The position numbers were made by a program, and so were the translations under genes. 64,000 bases of DNA from Trichosphaerium sp. ATCC 40318 (taxonomy: Eukaryota > Discosea > Flabellinia > Trichosidae), in NCBI GenBank assembly GCA_038496445.1, contig JALMLS010000453.1, forward strand, positions 233,875-297,874, read 5' to 3'. This document shows, piece after piece, positions 37,082 to 49,139 of this stretch. Numbering within the stretch: the first letter of the stretch is position 1; the number at the start of each line of letters is the position of its first letter. Under the pieces are notes generated by a model. It saw only the letters and a list, made by a program, of their open reading frames with translations. It did no database searches and had not been told where the DNA came from.

Positions 37082-40000
37082 TTATGGTTTGTACTCCTTT
37101 AGTACTTGTATAACACGTTCAATTTCCCTCTTTGTTGTTGATTTACTTAAGGAGAATCGAATAGAGCTCTGAGCTTCCTTTGTCGTCCTACGGAAAGAAT
37201 GTCAGAACGCAATTTTGTGATTAAACATTCACGATTGTCTCTTTTGACGTTACCTTCCAATAGCAATAAGAACGTGGCTTGGTGTATTCTTTACACTAGA
37301 ACAAGCTGAACCTGCGGAGCAAAATATTTGATGTCGAGAAAGGTACTGGATAAGTCTCTCAGACTCCCATTTTGGGAAAACGATCTTAAGAAAAAAATAA
37401 GAATGGAATGTTACAAGTAAAAAAAACGCTAGACGGAGCTCTCTGAAGGGTACTACGTACATTCAAGTTATTGCATAGACGCTTATCATTACCAGATTTA
37501 ACAGATAATCCATTTATCTTGGCATTAGGTACAACCTCTTTAATACCATGGAACAACGAATCTCTCAAATCGGATACTTTTGAAACAAAAGAATCTCTGT
37601 CTATTTTTGCTGCTTCGCTGAACCCTACTATACCAGGAATATTTACAGTTCCAGACCTAATATTAAACTCTTGACCACCACCTGAAAACCAACAATAAGA
37701 TAAAAAATTGTACTTTAGTCTTACCATGAGCCATTGTTGATATTTTTGTCTTGTCTTTAACATACAAAGCACCAACACCTTTAGGTCCATGGATTTTATG
37801 TGCGTTTAGAGTCATGAGGTCAATATGTTGTTTAACGACGTCTATTTTTACTTTTGTAAAGCTCTGGCATGCGTCTGTATGAAACAATACGCCATGATCG
37901 TTACAAATCTTTCCAAGAGCTTCAAGGTCTTGAACAGTGCCGATTTCATTGTTTCCATGTACTAAAAGGAAAAAAAAAGTAAGCACAAAAATATGTGTTT
38001 CACGCATCACGTGTTTTTGAAAAATAGTCACGTGCCTACTGAAAATAAAATAGTTGATTCTTTTATACTTTCTTTAAGACGTTCAGGTGTCACAAGACCA
38101 GTTGAGGTGACAGGCAAAATAGTAGTCTCAACACTACAAAACAATTGAGCTAGTTTGAAAATACTAAACGAACATTGTATTACCCTTGCTTTTTTAGTGC
38201 GCCAACTGCCTTTAATACAGAGTCGTGTTCGATAGAAGTCGTAATGACATGCATAGGTTTACCTGTGTAAACGAAAGGATGAGGAACAAGCATGACGAAG
38301 TAATAATCTAACCTGGATTATTTTTCCTGTAAGCTGCTACTACACCACTGATAGCCAAGTTATTACTTTCTGTACCACCCGAGGTGAATATAATAGATGA
38401 AGATTTTGCATTAATAGCATTAGCAATAGTATCACGTGCTATGCCTGAACAGGAAAAGGACAGTAAGCAAAAAAAATTTAACGAAACAAACAAGATTAAT
38501 AATTTACCAACGGCATCCTTGGTCACTGCACCAAAAGCGTGAGGGGAATGCATGTTTCCGAAATCACTTGTAAAATAAGGTATCATTTTCTTGAGTATAT
38601 CTGCGTCAACAGGAGTAGTAGCTGCATTATCAAGGTAAACAACAGCGGAAGGTATCTGAGGAAGCGAAACCTATTGAACAAGTTAAAACTTCAGAACGGA
38701 TTTTTTTCGTTGCAAACAACCCTTACCTGCTCGTTTTGTGTTTCTCCAATACAAGTACGTTGTCTTTTGGCAGGACGTTCTATTTCTGATTCATCGTCAT
38801 TTCCATTAATTAAATTATTTACAATCTCTTCATCTTCATCAACGCCATCAATCTCCATGGGCTTAACCTTGAAACAGAAATTAAATTTGCGCGCCAAAGT
38901 CTATCCCTTCACATACCTCACTCTCTTTTTGTTCTTCTTCTTGAACGCCTTCGGGAATCCATGGACATACCTGTATGGTGTAAGAATTATATCAAGAAAG
39001 AGGTTGATAGAACTCACTGTGTTGTCAACAACTTGAATTTTTGGGCTGACCATTTCCCTCATCATTTGTACTTTTACTTCACCACCAACAGTAGTTATAG
39101 AAGTAATTTGAGCGCATTTTACTGCACGCGTCACAAGGCCATTTACATTTAAGTTATCCATGTATTTCTGTAGAGGCATCTAAACAAAATACACTTAACA
39201 CAAAAAAATAATAGTTTTAGAACAAAAACACACCTCTTCGCCTCTGAGATGAAGCGCTGGATGTTTACCCATAAAATAGGAACAACAATCACCATAAGGA
39301 AGTGTTGATAGGTCATAAGTTCCTATTTTTTCAGCAACTGATATAATCTCTTGCTTATTAAGACCTAAACGGAAAGAGTAAACTTTTTGTCCGAGGAAAA
39401 AAAACCAAGAAAAATAGTTTTGTTGAAGTGTTTGCTATTTGTACCTATGCAAGGAGCTAATATTGGTAGCTCTGATGATTTATATATAGCCTCAAGGTTT
39501 TTCAAAGTCTGGGATGCGACTTGACTGAAAGAATCTCCTGTACAGAGAAATGGTGCCTTGTGTTTGTATCCAATTCTTGAACCAATCTATTTTTACAAAA
39601 GTTAGTACTTTTTCTTATCCTGTATATGATGCTTTGTACCTTTGTCATAAAACGCCTGTATACAAGCATACGCTCATTTGCTGGTACTTTTTCTATAATT
39701 GCTGCTTGCACTTCAGCAAACGGCACAATATAAAGAAAAGTCCGGGTCTGAAAATGAGCAAGTTGTTCAGCAATTCTTTGAATCTTATCTTTAACTGCTT
39801 CTTCCATCTGTTACGTTTTTTATGTTAAATGTAGTCAAAAATCAGAAACACTTACTTGATTTTGGTTCTGATAATGTACTAGAATTACTCTCATACCACG
39901 CTTCATCATCAAATACGATGAAACAGGTGAATCCATTCCGCTACCAAAGATTTTAAAAAACTGAGATCATTTCATCTGTTGTGGGTACGTACCCGGACAA

Positions 40001-41721
40001 TAATGCCACGCATTTTTGCCCATCTTGTATAGGAAGTCCTCCAGGTCCACTAAGAATTTTGTCATAGATATCTAAACGAGGTTATGAGTTTGTTTCACGT
40101 AAAAATAAAAAAATATTTTGACTTATGCATACAAACATTATCTGCTGTTACGCGAATTTCTAGGCGTAAGTGACCTTCTCCCATATTTTTAACCTTTCTT
40201 ACTTCTCTATTAGGCCATTTTTTCTTAACAGCAGCTATCAATGGCGTCTTAAAGCTAGCTGTACTTTCTGTGAGCTGATGATATGGATCTTTGAAAACAA
40301 AATGGACTATAGACCACTCCTAAGCAAATGATTTAATCTACTATCCATAAAACGATTGCTATAAAGCTAGGTGGGTATAATTAGACGTATTTCGTACGTC
40401 TTCTTTCGTTTCTAGACGCTTTATAACTTGGTCAATGACAAGTTCTGTATCAAGATCAAATCGAGTTGCTTTCGCTACACGACTGACTCCAGGCACGCGA
40501 GAACATATAAGAGCTATTTTATCTGCATCGCTCCTTTTCTTTGGTACTACAAACATGTGATGGCCATTCTCGTTATTACCATCTAAAGAGGTTAACTCTT
40601 TCTTCGTTTACTTTTTTTTTTGAATGAAAAAAAGTTCATACTTGAGATTAGTGTTTTCGCCTTTGAACGGACATGTTGCATGAGTAATTGAGTCATAGCC
40701 GCTCTATTACCACCCTTTAAGTACTTTTTTAATGTTAAGGATAATTTTATATTAGAAGGAACAATAAAAAAAGCAAAAGGGTGCAAACTGTGCTGAACAT
40801 AAAAGAAAAAAAAGATACGAGCTCAGAAAACATAACAAGTATGATCACTTGGCCATCTGTAAACTTCTGATATGGACGTAAATGCTTAGGTTTGATCTCA
40901 TGGGTGGATATATAAGCTCTTTCCAATCCTATTTTTTTAATGTCAATGAACGAAAGGTACTACAAAAACAAACAAACATTTTCGAAAAAAAACAACAAGG
41001 TAACGTAAAAAACTGAAGGCAAAAAAAACGTTAAAACGTGCCTATTTCGACGTGGATCTTTAAGGTTTCTTTTGTTACTTTCTTTACAGCAGGTTTACCA
41101 TAAGCTGTCTGTATTTCCCCTTAAATAAACAGTTTGAGAATGAAAAAGACGTAAAGTCACTTTAAAATAATTAATTAAAGGTATAGTAATGATAAACGGA
41201 GGATTTATAACCGTACTACGTAAGAACTGGGGTTTCCGAAACGAATTACGTAAAAACTGTTACGAACAAAATTGCGTACTGTTGACAGTTGCGAAATATT
41301 CCTTTGCGACGCCTCCAAATTGTTTTCTAGGGCCTCTGAAGTCCAAATCCATCAATAAACGATAGTTTGAAAAGTTCTCGATTTCTTCACGAATAAACGT
41401 AATTATACTCCTTGATAATTCATTGGGTTCTATTGGTGCAGTGTTTACGATTGAGTAATTATCGATTACGCGCATTTTAGCGATTGTTTTCGCAAATCTC
41501 TCCATATCGTCTTGCGGTACAGTAGCAAGGATAAACTTGCCGTCAGTTCGGTGTTTGATACCCGCATTTGTAAGCTTTCGCCAAAACTTATTGGTACATT
41601 TGTCGTTGCTTCCTACAAACACCCTATCCTTGAACGATTTGTTTTGGCGCATAAGAATTACATTCTGTTCATGTATAGTTGATACAGAATCTCCACACAC
41701 GCTACTACCGCTATCCGCCAT
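37082..41721 (-). CDS. ThiI-type tRNA thiouridine synthase fused to NifS-type cysteine desulfurase
   Basis: From the 5' side: an unassigned N-terminus (exons 41721-41280, 41119-41038 and 40959-40848, all in phase); the ThiI start (YLKGGNRAAMTQLLMQHVR); a ferredoxin-like/THUMP region (40,560-40,130); a PP-loop ATPase with GPGGLPIQDGQ, LLSGGMDSPVSSYLMMKRG, TGDSFSQVASQT and IGTYDLSTLPYGDCC; a linker with an acidic stretch and a basic ERPAKRQRT; then a cysteine desulfurase with YLDNAATTP, SGGTESNN, HGNNEIGT, FHTDACQ, the PLP lysine in NAHKIHGPKG and the active Cys in SAGSACSS. It ends KEYKP at 37082. No rhodanese domain is present. The family pair makes s4U in tRNA: the desulfurase passes persulfide sulfur to ThiI. 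Intron phases join both halves; the two most 5' introns and the GTGATC donor are less certain. Confidence 0.75.
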
Positions 41722-42007
41722 GGTATAGTTACGTACAATAATATTAGGATATTAAGAAATGATAATAATCAAGTACAGCGAAAATTAGCAGAAAAAAAGC
41801 CGTTGTACTTTTTTACACACAAATACAAAATGCTCGTTATGACTTTCAAATTCTTGATCCTTTGAAAACACAGTTTGAATCAGCAGAATAAAACGTAAGA
41901 AATTCTGTAATTAGACCACCCAACTCGAATTGATAGCAACATAATTTCTTTTAATTATTTACAAGCAATGTACAAAGGGAGAAAAAAAATACGGTAATGA
42001 GACTTCT

Positions 42008-43585
42008 CTACCGGACAAGCTTCGCTGGAGAAGCAGTTAAACTCTCCACGTCGTCTCGCGTAGCATTCTTCGTCAATGGTTCAGGTGTAGTTGAGATAAG
42101 TTCTTCGCTAATAGATTCCAAGGATTTAGGTGAGCTAAGTGTCGCTTCTGCAATATTATCATATTCACCACCATCACAATAACCACTCTCTAACATTCTA
42201 CGCCTTGTAGACCAGCCACTTACTTTAGTACTCGCTTTGATATTCATATTTGTAGGTTCTTTAATAACAGCCTGGCTAACACCAACTGGGCTTGATAAAG
42301 AAGCTGCACCGAAACCAACAGATACTGGAGACAAGTTGGCGTAGAAACTTGGATTGAAACTCAAGAAAAACACCATAAATACAAGGCAAAATGCTGTAAC
42401 GGTCTAAAAAGAATAAATCAGTAAACGTGCTATACTCTGAAACGGTTTTTTTTTCGATAAATTAGTTTTTGAACACGTACCGCAGTTTTAGTTACCGCTG
42501 AGAAATTCATCACATCTGCGAAAAAGTTCTCTGTGTCAACATGGTTTTGCTGGGCTTTGAGCTCAGCATTTTCCTTTTCCAAAACTTTTACACGCTCTTG
42601 AAGAGCGGTTACGCGTGCTTGTAAATCTTGGTTCTGACTCTCCAAACTAAGAAGAAGCGTGTCAACACAAATGAACAATTAAAATGGTTTTTTGTAGATT
42701 GGGAAAAAATCTAAAAAGTTTTCTTCTTTTCATTCTATCGTTGTGTACGTACACTTTGTTTCGTGTAAGAGTCAATTCTAACTCCTTCTTCTTTACTTGT
42801 CTTGAACGACTTGCGTATTCACGATTTTTTACCTTACGACGTTGTTTCTTAATCTCCTTTGTCTCACTTGGTGTAAGGGTGCGTTCATTCATGAGTTTTT
42901 TGATACGAAGCTCAAAGTCTTGGCTAGATATTTGTAGGAGTTCTTGAGGCGTCAAAGTAACAGAACCAACATCTAAATAATTGTTTGAGACCGTGTTTTA
43001 GAAAAGCGATAATAAAAATAAAATTAGGCCGAGATTGGCTCGTACCTGTTTTTTGGGCTTCCTCGCGTGTTCTCTTACGCGTTTTAGGTTGCGTGGTCGT
43101 GCGTTTAGAAACTTTACTGCCGCGCGGTTGTTGGGCTCTTGTACGTCTGGTGGTTGGCTAATTATACTGTAAGAGTAATGTTTCGGGCATTTAAAAATAT
43201 AAATAAGCTTTTTACCCTTGTTGGTTCTTTTTTCACTTGTTTCAGGTTTTTCACTGGTTCAATGTATGGTGGTTGGTCATCCTCACTTACTGATCCAACG
43301 GTGCTATCACTTCGTAGGAGTTAGTTTCAAATAAAAGAATTACAACCATTACCATGAATCTGCTATTGAATCCTCAGTACTCGGCGAAAGAGGTGGATAG
43401 GCAGGTTGTAACGGAAATTCAGAGTCATAAACCTCAGCGAAGCCCAAGTCCGGTAAATCATCGGTTCCAAGGGTAGTATCGTAGCTACTGCTGTATTCTG
43501 CCATATTGATACTGTCGATAAATGGAGTATCAGCCATTAGAATATCTATGTTGCTATCAGACCAAAGCCCGTCAGTCGTTGCCAT
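42008..43585 (-). CDS. Membrane-tethered bZIP transcription factor (ATF6/CREB3/bZIP28-like)
   Basis: Start Met at 43585 (MATTDGLWSD); an upstream in-frame Met at 43630 is also possible. An acidic N-terminal activation-type region is followed by a Lys/Arg-rich segment and the basic region KKQRRKVKNREYASRSRQVK. The leucine zipper (LESQNQDLQARVTALQERVK, then VLEKENAEL) lies on the next exon. A hydrophobic segment follows (TVTAFCLVFMVFFLSF), then a Ser/Thr-rich C-terminus with STRRRMLESG about 45 residues behind it. This layout matches factors held in the ER membrane and released by site-1 and site-2 proteases under stress; RRML fits the RxxL site-1 pattern. The ER-stress role is inferred from layout. 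Confidence 0.8.
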
Positions 43586-44177
43586 GTTTTTTTGGGGTTT
43601 TTTTAAATTGTAAAGTGCCGACGTCGGCAACTGAAATTTGGCGATTTTTCATTTACAGAACGCTTTCTTTGTGTAGTAATGACATACTGCCCAGAATACC
43701 TACAAATACGATTTGTTGTAGAATTACAGTTATTGATTACAAACGGCTTTTGGGGTTTGTTTACTACGTTTCCAACTGTGGAGCTAGCGAAGGGCGCTAT
43801 TCAGTACGTAGTAGCTGGCGTATTGACGTTGTTTTTACAACAATCCGCAAGTTGCCCAGTCAGCAATTACACAGATTTCTCAAAAATGTAAGTTTATTTT
43901 ACCATTAAACCCTCGTACAATGGTCCTCTTTCATCAACAATAGCGATCTGCTCTTGGCTAATGAAGAGTTTACGTTAAATAGTTTCAGACAAAAGTCAGT
44001 GTACCTCATCAAAACATCCGTCTGTAGAAGCCCAAGATCCTTTATAACACCAATCGAGACAACACTACACCGTCATGAGCCTAGAATCCTTCTTAAATCT
44101 ACGTACATCACCAATCCCAACTGATTCTTCCCAGTCTTCTTCACTATAGCTTTCGCCTTGGTAGCATCTAAAGCAAG
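43586..44177. other. No supported gene
   Basis: A plus-strand frame at 43,679-43,891 lacks recognisable domains. This is probably the shared upstream/3' space between the bZIP gene and its neighbour. Confidence 0.35.
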
Positions 44178-44731
44178 CTATTCAGCGGACGAAAGTATAC
44201 GTCGATATTCCGTACCCAAGCCATAGCCAGCAATTGTACGGTCCTGCATGCGCTCAGTTAGCGAAATTAAACCAAACCAAATACGCCAAGTACACACCTG
44301 ATTCAGCGTCCCTGTATTGGATGCAATCTGGTCCACAGCATCTTGGTGGTGCGTTGCCACAGCAATATCCTGTTAATAACCACACAATAACCTGAAAAAG
44401 GGATTTCAGGTCCGCAAGTCAAACGAAAAGAATCAAGACTAAAGTGTCACATTTTGATTAAAACGGAAATGCTGGGACGTACCAGAATAATATCTAAAAA
44501 CAAGTTTGCTGCTACAGCTGCAACCAAAATAACTAACCAGAGCGGAAATAAAACGAGGAATGTGATTTTCCGGCATCTGTAAAGGCGTTAGTGCTTTGAT
44601 CAGTGTTATTGCGCGTACAGGTTACCACCTACGAAAATGGATAGCGCCCAGCGGTAGGCGTTCATCGCTAGTTGTAATTTAACGCATAAAAAGCACCTAC
44701 TACGCACAGTTATTGCAAACAAAGTCGGTAT
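44178..44731 (-). CDS. Small predicted membrane protein, 5' end unresolved
   Basis: Five exons join in phase to read TDFVCNNCAYDERLPL, then HFRRCRKITF followed by one strong membrane segment (LVLFPLWLVILVAAVAANLF), IAVATHHQDAVDQIASNTG and a C-terminus ending GTEYRRILSSAE with TAG at 44,178. The donors are GTAGGT, GTGGTA, GTACGT and GTGTGT. The paired CNNC and following Cys could be a metal-binding knuckle. I do not recognise the family, and no convincing start codon is visible upstream of 44,731. Confidence 0.4.
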
Positions 44732-45141
44732 CTAGCGGAAACGGTGAGTCAGAAAAAAAAAGAGCACACAAAGCATACCACAACATCTAAACACACGAAG
44801 GAGAGGCATAATGTATATTCTACGCTATGAAGTGCTTTTTTTCTCGATTAAGGCAGTACACTTACTTGCTTGGTGTCATTGTTGCAGTCACGTTTAAGCA
44901 GCGCTAGCATTTGAAGGTACAGTATTTGTATAGTTTTGTAACGAGTTCGTCGATTAGCATTTTTGAGTGTTTTTGTGACACTCTATGACGCATTAAATTA
45001 ATCTATGTTGCATGCTGGGCCTACTACACCACTATTTTCGTTCACATTGTAGCACATGCTGGAGCGTTTCAGAAAAGTATTTTACACCAAACTCTTTCTT
45101 TGAACTGTTACTTGTTGAAATTATCTTTTATCGCGAATACA
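44732..45141. other. Intergenic region between divergent genes
   Basis: No gene seen. It should contain the start of the small membrane protein gene (minus) and the promoter of the NUDIX gene (plus). Confidence 0.4.
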
Positions 45142-45988
45142 ATGTCAGAGAGACATCACAACAGCTATTGTTTCGCGTTGGTGGTAGTACAACACCCTGT
45201 ACGCAAGCTGAAAATAAAAAAGAGACACCTTTGGCTTAAAATCGCTGTTTACGTTTTATGACGCTTAGTTAGAAGACAAAGAAGTTTCTTTTGGTAAATG
45301 AAACCCGGAATAGGGGATGGTGGTTACCAGGCGGCTGTACGCTTAATTCTTTCGCTTAATACATCTAACAGTGTGAGTAGCCGTTGACAAAGGAGAAACG
45401 TACTAGTGACTTCGATAGTTACCTGCCTCATTTACCAAAACAATAAAATAGGTTCCCCTACGCTGCTGTACGCGAAACAGAAGAGGAGGGAGGAATGAAC
45501 GTTGAATTAAAAGGTACGTGTTCGTCACACGAATCCAATCAGTAATATAAAAAAGGTATTCTGAGGATAGAAAGAACCCCAGAGCGGTCGAGCAAAGACC
45601 ACACCCGTATGAGGTAAGATAGGATTCATGTCGCACCTGTGTTGTTGTTTACAGCTTTAGAATCATATACTATGCTGAACCAATTGATTTGGATGCGCCT
45701 ATCAAGACAACTGAGGATGAACATTCAATTGAATCAAGGTTCAGAAAACTCGTTGTTTTTCAGTATCTATTTAACACCTTTGCAGATGGGTCACTGTTAA
45801 GGATCTAAGCAAATTGCCTCAAAGGGGAAGCGAGCCATTGGATTGGTTCACTTATGTAAACAATGGTGGGCCGGTATGGGCTACATAGTATTTACATAGG
45901 TTAAAGATATTTTTGTTTCTAGGTGTATCCTTTATCTTTGTACAAGACTAAGAAGAAGAAAAAAAAGATTGTAGCTAGTAAAAAGTAG
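45142..45988 (+). CDS. NUDIX hydrolase
   Basis: Start MSERHHNSYCFALVVVQHP at 45142; stop TAG 45986-45988 after a Lys-rich end (KKKKKKIVASKK). Introns join in phase. FLLVNETRNRGWWLPGG leads into a complete NUDIX box, GSVDKGETFPYAAVRETEEE followed by GG, matching Gx5Ex7REUxEExGU with Thr at the U before the Glu pair. The two halves of the box are split by an intron at about 45,389-45,451. RTPERSSKDHTRMRFRIIYY, DEHSIESRWVTVKDLSKLP and FTYVNNGGPVYPLSLY follow. The family hydrolyses nucleoside diphosphates linked to another group (Mg-dependent). The exact substrate is unknown. The C-terminal part resembles eukaryotic NUDIX proteins that continue past the box with a conserved YPL segment. Confidence 0.85.
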
Positions 45989-46812
45989 AATAAATAGCGA
46001 TCATTGGGTTGTTGAATAACTGCCAGTATGAGTTGACATTTAATACTATCCCTGCGCCTGGTGTTGTGAGTACCTGTTGAACAAAAAGAACGATCATAGA
46101 CTGCTATGCAGCGCCTAGTTAAACTATCCGTGGCTCCTTTTAATTCAAATTCCCTTCAGTCGAACAGGTACAAAAAATATCAAGGAGGTACATTCCTAAA
46201 ATTACGTTTTATTAATCCAGTCTTGTACACATTGATTGTAAACATTAGAAGTACCTTACATCACGAGACAACGCCAATACCCCTTTGTAGCTACTGCTTT
46301 AATTGTATGGAGCTGCTTAATATCCGAGTACTTGGAGATACGTTTTCTATATGTAACAAAAACAAAAGTATCCTCCCTAGGTGAGGACACGGTATTTTTA
46401 TTTGTTTTCATTCAGATGCACTTCCTAGGTAAGGCCGCTGGTTTTTGTTTTTGAGAATTCTTTTTTTTTTTTGGGGTACCAAGTAAGTTCTATGTTCACC
46501 GATACTTTAAGATTCCGGAAGCCGCTCATAGATTTGTTACTTTTTTTTTTTTTTTTTTGGATTTTTTATTGGTTTTATAGACCGACCATTATGTGTCTAC
46601 TTTCGTCAGCCACTACGAAAGGTTTAAGGGTTTTATGTGAGTCGCTTCGGTTAGTCAAACCGAAACTAGCTGTGGAGAACTACTTCCATCTGATATCTAG
46701 AATATTTTCGTTTCTTTTTATACCCATAAAAACTACACAAAAATAAATTGTGGTATTAATAGAAGCTTCTAGAAGGTTACTTCACTGAAATTTCTATTTT
46801 AATTACTCAAAT
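45989..46812. other. No supported gene
   Basis: Frames at 46,106-46,384 and 46,471-46,746 have no recognisable domain. Homopolymer runs of T occur near 46,450 and 46,540. Confidence 0.4.
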
Positions 46813-47085
46813 ATGGATAATGCACATCTCAAAACGCTCCCAAAGGCCTGTGATAGTTATTTACACGCGTGGAAACCACAGTGGACAAGTTTTGTATCTA
46901 AAAGCGTGCAACTAAACGAGAACTTCTTTTTTTAGATACTCTTTCCTAATTACTCAAATATGGATAACGCTCATTTGGAAAACCACAAACCTTGTACTAG
47001 CTATTTTCATGTATTTAAAACTGTTTTGGCGGTATTTTATAAAAAATGTGGTGCTAGTGCAGGAAGAGGTAATCTTGAATCATAG
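46813..47085 (+). repeat. Two adjacent related mini-ORFs beginning MDNAHL
   Basis: ATTACTCAAATATGGATAA occurs before and at 46,813 and again at 46,960, 147 bases apart. The first frame begins MDNAHLKTLPKACDSYLHAW. The second begins MDNAHLENHKPCTSYFHVFK and is a complete 41-residue ORF ending GRGNLES with TAG at 47,083-47,085. Either a first exon was duplicated or two tiny proteins lie side by side. No family is recognised. Confidence 0.4.
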
Positions 47086-47177
47086 CAATAACATTTTAAT
47101 CTTCTATTTTTTTTCTAAAAAGTAAACTTAAAGCTTTGAACATTTATTGGTCTCCCAAGTTGCTTGTGGCATAAATC

Positions 47178-48611
47178 TCAAACAGAGAGAATACCCATAG
47201 CCAACACAAGTACTACATCAAACAATACACGTGAAGTGCTGCTTGGAGGCGAAGTCGGCGCGACAGTAGGCGAAACAGTTGCTGCAATGGATGGATTTTG
47301 AGTGGATGTTGGTGTTGCAGTAGTAGGAGAATTGGTGTTAGGATTGGTAGGAGGCTCAGTTGGATGAGGAACAATGCTTGGGTTTGGATACAAAGCCATA
47401 TCATAGACGCCAACAGTAACGTTGTTTTCCAAAATGGGTGAAAACGCAAATAGTCCGATGTTGAAAACTATAACTGATGAGTTATCACATACAATGAGCA
47501 GAATTTCATCATCCAAGGTTGACAATCCTAGACAACATAATTAACATCCGATGGCTCACGATGCATAATCTAGCTTGAGAACTGAGTTGTTTACCTGTAG
47601 GTTGTGTACAAAAATCTGGCATTGATTCAGTTCTTGTTGTTTCACAATTCGCAGTGAGATTATCTTGAGGAATCGAAGCTTCCATGATCATACCAGAGGT
47701 ACCAATACGATACAAAAAAGTACCAATGACAGCAGCTTAAACGAGAGTGAGTACAAAACTTTGTTTAAATGTGCTTATAGCGTTCGTACCGTGCTGTGTG
47801 TCAGGAGTGCCTGTGACAATATCATGACATCTCTTTGTTACATTACAAGTATCGACATCAAGTTCAGCAAGGCCAATGTTCGTATTTGCGGATGACATTT
47901 CACCCCACATGAACAACTTTCCGGAAATGGGATCAACACTCAATGAAGTGTATGCGCTTACATCACATTCCTTCAACTAAAAACGCTTGGTAAGTAACTT
48001 GAAATGGTTCTAGTACTGTATAAAGCTACAATTTGTGTAATTTTTAATCATTGGTTTTTTTGCGGAGGTTTCTGGTTTACAACCCAGTGCGACGTATACT
48101 TCGGAAGACAGTGTTACGCTACACCAATACAAGTTGCAGTACCGGTAATATCACTTTGACAAAAGACAAAGAGCTCCAGAAAGTCTGAAAGTCAGATCAA
48201 AGTAATGTATAATTTTGACGAAAAAAGCATGTGTACCTTTGTGCAGTTTCTATCGTAAACAAACGTCGGGTCTCCGTCTTGCCCACCGAATCTTCTGCCA
48301 CGAGAAAGAACTATTCTGTTATCTGGTAGAACTGCGATACCCACAGTATCGTGAAAACGTCGAGTGGAGACGTTAGCACACTCTAGCAAATGTTTAGACA
48401 TTTTTGTTAGAAAAGGTGTGTTTTATCACGTGCCACCAATTATTTGAGTTGGATCAGTCCTGTTTAAAAAACGGATACCGCTAGTACCATCGACTGAATT
48501 CTCGTAGTCTACGATATAACTTTCGAAGGCGTCAGGAACGAGGATATCAAGCGAAAGAGCAACGGTGAGTGGAATGCACAGAGTAAGAAAACAATTGAGG
48601 TATGTTGCCAT
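47178..48611 (-). CDS. Predicted GPI-anchored surface protein, paralog of the 35.5-kb gene
   Basis: Same order as the plus-strand paralog: signal peptide (MATYLNCFLTLCIPLTVALS), GTSGIRFLNRTDPTQIIGG, VGIAVLPDNRIVLSRG, SVDPISGKLFMWGE, YRIGTSGMIMEASIPQDNL, LLIVCDNSSVIVFNI, then a Pro/Thr/Asn stalk and a hydrophobic end (VLFDVVLVLAMGILSV) with no basic tail. The stalk lacks the 15-residue tandem repeat of the paralog and is shorter. It is probably at the cell surface through GPI; function unknown. Exon borders fall at the same places as in the paralog. Confidence 0.75.
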
Positions 48612-49139
48612 TCTTGTTGAGAGTAAGTTGACTAAATGTGTTGCACAACTGTGTAACTGTGTAATGATGTCTCAACACGTGATTTCAAATAAAATATTCA
48701 ATACATGCCGTTTAAATAGACCGGTTTGCTATTGGTTACCTTTTTTTTTCTTTTTTTGTGTACACCACGTTTTACAGCCTTCCTTTTAAAGAAAAATAAA
48801 GCTGTATATCAATAATTGTATGTAGCTTGCCTAAATCAATAGTGTGCCAACATTTAGAATAACCACTTTCTATGGTTTGGGTTAAAAATCTTGTGAAAAG
48901 GTGTTACATTTTAATAATGACAACAACAGGTGGCAAGGTACGTCAATTTAAATGTTACATAATTGTCAGTGTTTTCTCGCTATCTCACGGATTCCCGTTA
49001 ATTCTCGGAGGGTTAGCTGAATATCTTCATTTGTTACAAAAAGCTTGCATTCTCGAAAAATCGGCCAGCTGATTCAGACTTAACTTACTTATTTTCCTTC
49101 TTTGGTTAAGCTATCATAGTGAAAAACATTAGAATCGTA
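48612..49139. other. No supported gene
   Basis: Upstream region of the surface-protein gene. A frame at 48,872-49,072 has no recognisable domain. Confidence 0.4.

Noticed and set aside
43679-43891. Plus-strand frame of 70 codons upstream of the bZIP gene
   Set aside because: It contains a likely internal donor, has no recognisable domain and no paralog; chance frame most likely.
46471-46746. Frame with a hydrophobic stretch encoded by a T-run
   Set aside because: The stretch of Phe comes from a homopolymer T-run; no family match and no repeat elsewhere.
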